Shown in pieces: positions 29,759-34,823 of a DNA stretch of 34,823 nucleotides. A model generated the notes under the pieces. It saw only the letters and a list, made by a program, of their open reading frames with translations. It was not told where the DNA came from and made no database searches. The number at the start of each line of letters is the position of its first letter. Position 1 is the stretch's first letter. This DNA is from a virus: IMG/VR virus record IMGVR_UViG_3300003332_000137, positions 1 through 34,823 of that record. The stretch is one strand, 5' to 3'. The position numbers and the translations under genes were made by a program.

Positions 29759-30160
29759 TCAGGCTGCATTTTCCTGCATCAACTGCTCTGCTCCATCAAC
29801 AATTTTTTTAGTTTGAGTTAACGCATTTTGGGCGGTCACCTCAGTGAATTCTTTTTCAAGCTGGTAGTCTGCAGAAGTCCTATGTGTCCGAACAATTCTT
29901 AAGAGTACACCAAGCCTTTTTACCTGCTTATTTGTATCCCTATGGTACTGGCCGCATGACTCAAGGCTGCCAATTAATTTCTCATGCATTCCGCCATCAA
30001 TATTGGCGTATATAGGTATGCCCAATCTCTCCCTTAGCATCTGACACGCATGAAACGCCCCATAATAGGCTCGGCTGGCTGCATTCCGATAACCTGTCTC
30101 GGTGTTTGTTTTAAGCATATCTTCTGCCGAGACCACAAAGTCTCTATGACCAATTGTCAT
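29759..30160 (-). CDS. HEPN-domain protein (putative RNase)
   Basis: A 133-residue protein of the HEPN/UPF0332 type. It has an N-terminal helix (HRDFVVSAEDMLKTNTETGY) with the typical RNAASRAYYGAFHACQML, and in the last helices RIVRTH at residues 88-93, followed by RTSADYQLE. RIVRTH fits the HEPN active site R-phi-xxx-H. Such domains cut RNA in toxin-antitoxin and defence systems. The ATG overlaps the partner stop as ATGA, and a strong terminator follows, so the two genes form a closed unit. RNase activity is inferred. Confidence 0.7.
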   Translation of the reverse strand: MTIGHRDFVVSAEDMLKTNTETGYRNAASRAYYGAFHACQMLRERLGIPIYANIDGGMHEKLIGSLESCGQYHRDTNKQVKRLGVLLRIVRTHRTSADYQLEKEFTEVTAQNALTQTKKIVDGAEQLMQENAA

Positions 30161-30921
30161 ACGGCACCCTGATGGGTCGCAGTGGCGAAGCCGATTGTCA
30201 GAACCTGACTAACCGCAGGAACCAAATCTTGATCGATGAGTGAATCGGCCAGCTCAGAATTCATTTCGGCAATTACATCAGACCCCGCATCAACCTGAAA
30301 AATAATCGCTGGATTTTCACCATCGTAAGAATGCACAGAAGTGCTCTCCTCCAAAAGATGGTGAGCGATGTGGGTTTTATGAGCCGCCAAGAATGCTTGA
30401 GAAACCTGCTCCCCAGTCACTCCGAACTTATCCATTCGGCTCATCACTGTGCCGAGCCAATTTGCCCTGTCGTGGCCTTTTTGAGGTGACAGCTTGTTCC
30501 AGTATTCGTTTGCGATCATAGCCTCAGTGATATCGCCAGCCTCTGTGCAACTATCAAGATAAAGATCGGCCAACGCTAGGTTGCCAGGGAACTTCTCAAC
30601 AGCCTCTTTCAGCAAAGAAACCGACTTGTCATACGTTCCCATTTTTCCGCATGAAACCGCATACGCCAAATAGGCCCATGACGAGCCCCACCCGCTTTTT
30701 TCAAGTGCAATTTGGTGCTGTTTGTGAGCCTCTTCAATATCCATAGTTAAAGCAGCGATCATGCCGAGAAGCCCGTGCCCCATTTCTGGATCATCTTTTA
30801 TCACGACTGAAGCGCCCGCCTTTAGTCCCTGCATAACAAACCGATTGCTTGTATCAGCATTAGTGATGTTATTCAGGCGATCGATTAATTTGTCGGCTTT
30901 CTTTGCTGGTTGTGGAAACAC
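30157..30921 (-). CDS. TPR-like partner of the HEPN gene
   Basis: A 254-residue helical protein. Its middle has tetratricopeptide-like pairs of helices (EEAHKQHQIALEKSGWGSSW, AYLAYAVSCGKMGTYDKSVS, then LLKEAVEKFPGNLALADLYL). The C-terminal third (about 195-250) is different and has beta-like segments (NPAIIFQVDAGSDVI). It uses GTG, with GAGGG six bases upstream. An A/T-rich imperfect palindrome lies about 30 bases before the start and could be a self-operator. As the first gene of the pair it may sense a trigger or restrain the RNase. The function is unknown. Confidence 0.6.
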   Translation of the reverse strand: MFPQPAKKADKLIDRLNNITNADTSNRFVMQGLKAGASVVIKDDPEMGHGLLGMIAALTMDIEEAHKQHQIALEKSGWGSSWAYLAYAVSCGKMGTYDKSVSLLKEAVEKFPGNLALADLYLDSCTEAGDITEAMIANEYWNKLSPQKGHDRANWLGTVMSRMDKFGVTGEQVSQAFLAAHKTHIAHHLLEESTSVHSYDGENPAIIFQVDAGSDVIAEMNSELADSLIDQDLVPAVSQVLTIGFATATHQGAV

Positions 30922-31011
30922 TGTAGTCCCTCAGAAAATCGTGATGCGAATATACACTATATATCGTCTTGTTGATATGGGTCTTGAATGGCGACCGTTC
31001 AAGCATAAACC

Positions 31012-31281
31012 CTATATCGTCCGGCCCTCAGCACCACACTGTGGACACACCATCACGGTCTTAGTTCCGCGCCCCACAGATCCGATAATGATCGCCACCA
31101 CCATCACAATAATGCCGACCATCACATTAGCCAGCATCACCAAGGCCCCCACCAGGAACATCAGCACACTAAAGATGCCCGCTATAGACACCGAGCTTTT
31201 CTTCTCTTTAGTAACCAGTTGAACATTGCATTTTTCGCAGGCCACAACCGATGGCGCCGCTTTCTCGTTATTATCATCCAT
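31012..31281 (-). CDS. Zinc-ribbon membrane protein
   Basis: An 89-residue protein with CxxC near the N-terminus (VACEKCNVQL), two adjoining membrane spans (SIAGIFSVLMFLVGALVMLA and MVGIIVMVVAIIIGSVG) and a second CxxC (VCPQCGAE) near the end. The four Cys are brought together on the same side of the membrane, forming a split zinc ribbon. Its place among lysogeny cargo suggests a membrane role such as superinfection exclusion, but nothing specific is recognised. Confidence 0.6.
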   Translation of the reverse strand: MDDNNEKAAPSVVACEKCNVQLVTKEKKSSVSIAGIFSVLMFLVGALVMLANVMVGIIVMVVAIIIGSVGRGTKTVMVCPQCGAEGRTI

Positions 31282-31318
31282 TGCTAATGGCTCTCCTTTT
31301 CGTTTTAAAAATCAATTT

Positions 31319-31738
31319 CTACTCGGCAAGAGCGCACCACCCCGCCCTCTTGCCGCCACTATAAGCCCTGCCCAGCCCCAGCTCAATCATCACCGGTGCG
31401 ATGGGCTCACCATCAACCAAAACATCGGCCACCAGGCGGAAGTACTTGCCTCTCTCTATATTCACCAGCTCAACCGAACCAGCAGAACGCAGAGCATTAT
31501 TCAAGAAGTCCCGCGCCCTGATAGCCAATTGCTTCTCGCCTGGGCACTTCCCTTTTATCTCTGGGGTGTCGATTCCCCTAACCCTTATCGGCATATCTGC
31601 TCCCACAATGGCGGGCCAACCCTCAATATTTACCCTGATTGTATCGCCATCATAAACCTTAACGATCTCAATCCTATTGGGGGTATGGGCGCATGACGTG
31701 AAAAGAATAATTGAGACAAAAAAAGTTAAAGCTCGCAC
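31319..31738 (-). CDS. Secreted thermonuclease-like (SNase) protein
   Basis: A staphylococcal nuclease-like domain: IVKVYDGDTIRVNIEG, then MPIRVRGIDTPEIKGKCPGEKQLAIRARDFL, then RLVADVLVDG and a final GLGRAYSGG. The active-site pattern DGDT, R in VRGIDTPE and the later basic position are present. Starting at GTG 31738 gives a signal sequence (VRALTFFVSIILFTSC) whose Cys may be lipidated, although the -3 residue is Phe. A GTG at 31813 would add 25 residues. Neither start has a good ribosome site. It may degrade incoming DNA at the cell surface; this is inference. Confidence 0.72.
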   Translation of the reverse strand: MRALTFFVSIILFTSCAHTPNRIEIVKVYDGDTIRVNIEGWPAIVGADMPIRVRGIDTPEIKGKCPGEKQLAIRARDFLNNALRSAGSVELVNIERGKYFRLVADVLVDGEPIAPVMIELGLGRAYSGGKRAGWCALAE

Positions 31739-31831
31739 GCCAAACCAACAAATCACCTGATTAATTAACGGGCATTGCCACGCTCCAAATATATAGAAAC
31801 CAAACTTTATCACAATTAATTATTTGAACTA

Positions 31832-31846
31832 ATACCGTAAAGGTAT
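31832..31846. promoter_or_regulatory. Right-arm operator, O1-type
   Basis: ATACC-GTAAA-GGTAT has the same half-sites and spacing as O1. Its last base is the first base of the -35 of the right-arm promoter. Confidence 0.7.
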
Positions 31847-31873
31847 TGACGAGACAAGATAAGCCTGTATTAT
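31846..31873 (+). promoter_or_regulatory. Right-arm early promoter (pL-like)
   Basis: TTGACG (31846-31851), 16 bases, TATTAT (31868-31873). Start expected near 31880. It is bracketed by two operator copies, so repressor should silence it in the lysogen. It drives the plus-strand early genes. Confidence 0.75.
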
Positions 31874-31884
31874 CTAATGCAACA

Positions 31885-31899
31885 CAACCTTTTTGGTAA
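31885..31899. promoter_or_regulatory. Right-arm operator, O2-type
   Basis: CAACC-TTTTT-GGTAA closely matches O2 (CAACC-TTTTG-GGTTA). It lies just downstream of the predicted start site. Confidence 0.65.
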
Positions 31900-31922
31900 C
31901 AGGATAATTTGAGGCAAATGAA

Positions 31923-32489
31923 ATGACAGCTCCCACAGGAACAGCATCAAGAGCACACAACCTCCTTCACCGGAAAGCCGGAGCGCTCTCTGCTGTAGAA
32001 ATTGGCATATCTCTCGACATTACCACTCACCAGGCAGGGCTGGCCATGCAGTGCCTTAAACGCAAAAAGGCAGTCCAAAAAATCAGTCACGGCAAAAACA
32101 CCAAATGGGAAAGCATCAAAGAGCCAGAGGGAAAATTCATTTACAACCCAGACCTATACCCACCAACTCATCATCCAGACGGACGGCCGATGAGCAACTT
32201 GGAACGATGTGCCGCAGTCATCAACCGCGAACAACGCATCATCAACAACCAAGAGATGAGCGAGCTTCTCGGTATCGCCAAAAACACCGCCACCCAAGCG
32301 CTCATCTGGGCATGGAAAGCCGGGCTCATTGCTCGCACCTGCACTACCAAAAAGTGCGACTACCACCCAATAGTCGATGAAGATAAAAAAGACGCCGTCG
32401 ACATCAACAGCCTGATGAAAGCCAACATGAACGCCCCTCACCACCAGGGGCTTATCGAATATCAATACTTCACAGGGAGCGCAGCATGA
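31923..32489 (+). CDS. Winged-helix-like early protein
   Basis: A 188-residue protein, first gene from the right-arm promoter, with GAGG eight bases upstream. It seems to hold two DNA-binding helical domains: residues 8-62 (GALSAVEIGISLDITTHQAG, then LKRKKAVQKI) and 92-142 (IINNQEMSELLGIAKNTATQ, then WKAGLIART). The linker has a Pro-rich stretch. In lambda this place is held by antiterminator N, but no Arg-rich N motif is visible. A regulator role is likely; the family is not recognised. Confidence 0.6.
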   Translation: MTAPTGTASRAHNLLHRKAGALSAVEIGISLDITTHQAGLAMQCLKRKKAVQKISHGKNTKWESIKEPEGKFIYNPDLYPPTHHPDGRPMSNLERCAAVINREQRIINNQEMSELLGIAKNTATQALIWAWKAGLIARTCTTKKCDYHPIVDEDKKDAVDINSLMKANMNAPHHQGLIEYQYFTGSAA

Positions 32490-32689
32490 ACATGATAGAG
32501 GCAAGGCTGAAAGTGATCAGAGGCCAGCGCAAACAGATCGCCAGGAGCTTTGCCGACGATGTGCGCTGGAACAACACTCACCTATTCAATCGCACCATGG
32601 GAGCCCCAGGCATTGCCAATGCAGAGCGGGCGCTTATCGATCGCACCTATCAGGCAGGGTGTCGCAGACTCTCCATGGGGGTGCATTGA
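32486..32689 (+). CDS. Small basic hypothetical protein
   Basis: A 67-residue basic protein (MNMIEARLKVIRGQRKQIAR, then NAERALIDRTYQAGCRRL) with a likely helical N-terminus. The ATG overlaps the preceding stop as ATGA. No family recognised. Confidence 0.6.
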   Translation: MNMIEARLKVIRGQRKQIARSFADDVRWNNTHLFNRTMGAPGIANAERALIDRTYQAGCRRLSMGVH

Positions 32690-32690
32690 T

Positions 32691-32858
32691 ATGGCGCTGA
32701 TAACAGTACAGCTTCGCGTATCTGTCCCAGACCATGCGACCGAGGACGAAGTAGGCGACTACGTTGAACAGTATTTTGGTGAGGCTGGCTCAATGAGCAC
32801 AGAGAACGCCTGCATCAACAATTCCGAAGTACACGATTGCGACTGGGAGTATGAATAA
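32691..32858 (+). CDS. Small acidic hypothetical protein (55 aa)
   Basis: A 55-codon gene begins one base after the preceding stop. The product starts MALITVQLRVSVPDHATEDE and ends CDWEYE. It has a ferredoxin-like beta-alpha-beta feel (strand, helix DEVGDYVEQYF, strand) but no certain family. It ends in a TAATG overlap with the next start. Confidence 0.55.
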   Translation: MALITVQLRVSVPDHATEDEVGDYVEQYFGEAGSMSTENACINNSEVHDCDWEYE

Positions 32859-32995
32859 TGGGACAGCCTGCAGAAAGAATCGATGCAGACGATCTGTACA
32901 TCACCACCAAGATCACCATCAAAGCCATAGGGCCCAAGCACTTGCGCTCGCAGATTGAGCTGATTAGTAAATGGGTTGGAAAACAAAGATGTTAA
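32858..32995 (+). CDS. Small hypothetical protein (45 aa)
   Basis: A 45-codon gene that starts in a TAATG overlap and ends overlapping the next ATG by seven bases. The product is MGQPAERIDADDLYITTKIT, then a basic C-terminus with KHLRSQIELISKWVGKQRC. Coupling on both sides supports it. No function recognised. Confidence 0.55.
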   Translation: MGQPAERIDADDLYITTKITIKAIGPKHLRSQIELISKWVGKQRC

Positions 32996-33276
32996 CCAAC
33001 GCAATATACATTAACACCACCCCCGGTGCGCAATGCCTGTTCGCCCCGCCAGAGGCGACAGAAGACTACGCCGGTTGGTTACAGCTACGGCAAAAAGCCA
33101 CCCAGTTCAAAGACGGTATCCAGACCTGTCACTACGGCCTATCGCAAAAGATAAACCAGATCCTGCAGGCCTCAAAAAGCAACGGTGTCCATGTATTTGC
33201 TATCGGAACCTATGCCGCCCAAGCCTCACAGTTTCTTGAGGCGCTTGGCGTGCCGAGTGTGGAGGTGTTGGGATGA
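32989..33276 (+). CDS. Hypothetical early protein
   Basis: A 95-residue alpha/beta protein: LTNAIYINTTPGAQCLFAPP, a helical middle, and a Rossmann-like end (VHVFAIGTYAAQASQFLEAL, then GVPSVEVLG). I prefer the ATG at 32989, close behind GGAAAA; an ATG at 32971 has no site. The stop overlaps the methyltransferase start as ATGA. No family recognised. Confidence 0.55.
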   Translation: MLTNAIYINTTPGAQCLFAPPEATEDYAGWLQLRQKATQFKDGIQTCHYGLSQKINQILQASKSNGVHVFAIGTYAAQASQFLEALGVPSVEVLG

Positions 33277-34163
33277 GCATTACCGTCAACAGCTACTTCT
33301 CAGGTGCTGGCCTGATGGATATCGGACTCATCGAAGCCGGCATTGAAGTCGCCCAGGCATTCGAGCTCGATGCAGACGCTTGCAAAACCTACCGCCACAA
33401 CCTTGGCGACCACATGACCCAGTGCGACATTGCTGATGAGCTGGTCCTTAACCAAGAAGACTGCGACGGCATGGTGTTCACCTACCCCTGCACCAAATAC
33501 AGCCGCATCGCAGATATTCACGGTACCCGTACAGGTGATGAGCTGTTCCTGCATGCGCTCCGCCACCTGGCAATCGCTCGCCCTGAGTTCTACGTGGTTG
33601 AAAACGTCCCAGGCATGAGGGCTTTCCCCATCGTGATGGAGGCCATGACCAAGATGCCCGACTACTACATTCAAACCTTCTGCCCTATCAAGGCAGATCA
33701 CTGGCTACCCCAGCGCAGAGACCGCCTAATCATCATCGGCACCAAGCGGCCATTTGCGATACGCCCACCAGAGAACACCAAGCCGATCTCCCTGGCAGAG
33801 ATCTTAGAGACTGATCCTGAGATCACCCTACCCAGCGCCATCAAGGCCCGCATGAATGGTGAGTATCGAGACCAGCCAATCATCTCAGACCCAGAGCGCG
33901 GCGATATTGCCCCCACCTGCGTGGCCCACTACGCCAAAGACAAAAGCACCCGACTGGTTAAAGACAAGAGGTTCCCAATGGGTGTGCGCCCCTACTCAGT
34001 GCGCGAGTTCGCGCGGCTGCAGGGCGTTCCCGATAGCTTCACCTTCCCCGTATCCAATACCGCCGCTTATCGTCAGATCGGCAATGGCGTGGCCGTGAAT
34101 GTGGGGCGATGGATTGGGGGCGAGATGAATAGGTATATGACAACAGCGAGGAGTGCGGCATGA
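33273..34163 (+). CDS. DNA cytosine-C5 methyltransferase
   Basis: A 296-residue enzyme with motif I (YFSGAGLMDIG, residues 8-18), motif IV Pro-Cys at 72-73 (TYPCTKYS; Cys is the nucleophile), motif VI ENV at 110-112, motif VIII QRRDR at 147-151 and motif X (IGNGVAVNVG). The target-recognition region, about 155-250, is short. No restriction enzyme is next to it, so it is probably a protective phage methyltransferase. ATGA overlaps both neighbours. Confidence 0.9.
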   Translation: MSITVNSYFSGAGLMDIGLIEAGIEVAQAFELDADACKTYRHNLGDHMTQCDIADELVLNQEDCDGMVFTYPCTKYSRIADIHGTRTGDELFLHALRHLAIARPEFYVVENVPGMRAFPIVMEAMTKMPDYYIQTFCPIKADHWLPQRRDRLIIIGTKRPFAIRPPENTKPISLAEILETDPEITLPSAIKARMNGEYRDQPIISDPERGDIAPTCVAHYAKDKSTRLVKDKRFPMGVRPYSVREFARLQGVPDSFTFPVSNTAAYRQIGNGVAVNVGRWIGGEMNRYMTTARSAA

Positions 34164-34573
34164 GCCTACTTACAAAACATGGCACCAAAACCAGTGAGGC
34201 TTATTTTTTTAGCATTGAAGATCATCGATTAAGGATGCGCAAAAGTAGAAATAACCGCTTCAAAAACTGCGAGTCAATCGTCATAGATTCAAATGGCGAC
34301 GCTCAAATCATAAAAGTGCCAACACCTGCTCACGCATATTTCTACTGGATGCAGGCAACAGAAGCGCAACAACAATATGCAGCCAATATCTACAACAGTC
34401 CATACGATCCGCCAGAGAATTTGACCTGCCCATTCTGTGGGGGCGGCAACCTAACGCCTGGGCTCTGGTCATTAGATAGCGGCGAAGTCGACTCAATAGA
34501 GTGCGACAACTGCTTCGCCGGTGCACCACTAACCGCATGGAATAAAAGAGCCGTAACTGATGCAGCAGCCTAA
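34160..34573 (+). CDS. Protein with C-terminal Lar-like restriction-alleviation domain
   Basis: A 137-residue protein. The C-terminal 45 residues match the Lar family: LTCPFCGGGNLTP, then SIECDNCFAGAPLTAWNKR, with two CxxC pairs and the WN-R ending. The N-terminal 90 residues are a separate basic region unlike Lar. In Rac prophage, Lar reduces type I restriction by stimulating modification. It is directly downstream of the C5 methyltransferase, which fits an anti-restriction role. Confidence 0.7.
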   Translation: MSLLTKHGTKTSEAYFFSIEDHRLRMRKSRNNRFKNCESIVIDSNGDAQIIKVPTPAHAYFYWMQATEAQQQYAANIYNSPYDPPENLTCPFCGGGNLTPGLWSLDSGEVDSIECDNCFAGAPLTAWNKRAVTDAAA

Positions 34574-34823
34574 GCCGCAACTCACTCTCCTGCAGATTGC
34601 AGAACAAGAGCACGAGACCTATGGCGGCATCCTGCTGATTGATAACGGCAAGCCCCGTGTCTGCTTTAACTGCGACAAGCGAGCGCCATGCAAATGCAGA
34701 CCGCCTGGCCATATTGAGTCGCTCGCACCATCGTACAGCGAAGCGGCGCCAGAAAATTACACCAAAGCGCCATCAGAACCGGTGGCACAGCAGAGTTTAT
34801 TCCATGATAGAACCGGGCATTAA
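34560..34823 (+). CDS. Cys-rich hypothetical protein at the window edge
   Basis: An 87-residue protein whose stop is the last codon of the window. It has a zinc-like cluster (CFNCDKRAPCKC) in the middle and a Pro/Ser/Ala-rich tail that looks disordered. The start overlaps the Lar-like gene by 14 bases. No family recognised. Confidence 0.55.
   Translation: MQQPKPQLTLLQIAEQEHETYGGILLIDNGKPRVCFNCDKRAPCKCRPPGHIESLAPSYSEAAPENYTKAPSEPVAQQSLFHDRTGH

Noticed and set aside
30955-31022. TATATCGTC repeated about 55 bases apart around the HEPN/TPR upstream region
   Set aside because: Nine-base repeats in A/T-rich DNA are expected by chance; too weak to call an attachment site or operator.
31923-32489. 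Considered as an N-type antiterminator from its position
   Set aside because: No N-terminal Arg-rich RNA-binding motif and the protein is larger than N; boxA/boxB-like elements were not found in the leader.

Overview
The window reads as most of a temperate, lambda-like siphovirus (prophage or phage contig) of a Gammaproteobacterium. This rests on a GpA/Nu1-type terminase, a lambda-family portal, a gpW-like joiner, a tail-tube/chaperone/tape-measure tail module, O- and P-like replication genes, a Q-like antiterminator and a divergent repressor/Cro switch. The host genus cannot be fixed from sequence alone. Both ends fall exactly on stop codons (the leftmost gene ends at base 1, the rightmost at base 34823). 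No integrase, excisionase, tRNA, CRISPR array or insertion sequence was recognised.

Late region (about 1-22350, almost all minus strand, read from right to left). The endolysin and two holin-like genes come first. They are followed by terminase small and large subunits, a gpW-like joiner, the portal, a ClpP-type protease fused to the major capsid protein, a DUF2190 decoration protein, a head-closure protein, a minor tail Z protein, a tail terminator and the tail tube. Next is a roughly 2.1-kb inserted cassette holding RadC, an HNH-type homing endonuclease and an exported protein on the opposite strand. Then come the tail chaperone with a -1 frameshift product, the tape measure, two tail-tip proteins and a series of fibre or receptor-binding proteins. 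Several strong terminators lie inside this operon, which fits control by antitermination.

Early left arm (about 22359-28739, minus strand). A Cro-like gene is followed by a CII/CP76-like regulator, a chain of small stop-start-overlapping genes, two D12-class adenine methyltransferases, an O-like initiator with internal iterons, a P-like helicase loader and the Q-like antiterminator. Just downstream of Q are an extended -10 promoter with a 14-bp palindrome in its spacer and two tandem terminators, forming a compact late-gene switch.

Immunity and accessory region (28000-31900). A repressor with no visible self-cleaving peptidase domain faces the cro gene across a region with three operator-like sites. 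Two more copies of the operator lie about 3 kb away, around the promoter of the right arm. Between them is lysogenic-type cargo: a HEPN/TPR gene pair, a zinc-ribbon membrane protein and a secreted thermonuclease.

Early right arm (31923-34823, plus strand). A winged-helix-like protein and several small unknown genes precede a cytosine-C5 methyltransferase, a Lar-like restriction-alleviation protein and a small Cys-rich protein. With the two adenine methyltransferases this makes a large anti-restriction set.

Genes too short for ordinary ORF calling were recovered by hand at 12320-12457, 26239-26349, 27479-27574 and 32858-32995, as was the 100-residue frameshift extension at 8647-8949. All family assignments are from motif recognition by eye; no database search was run.
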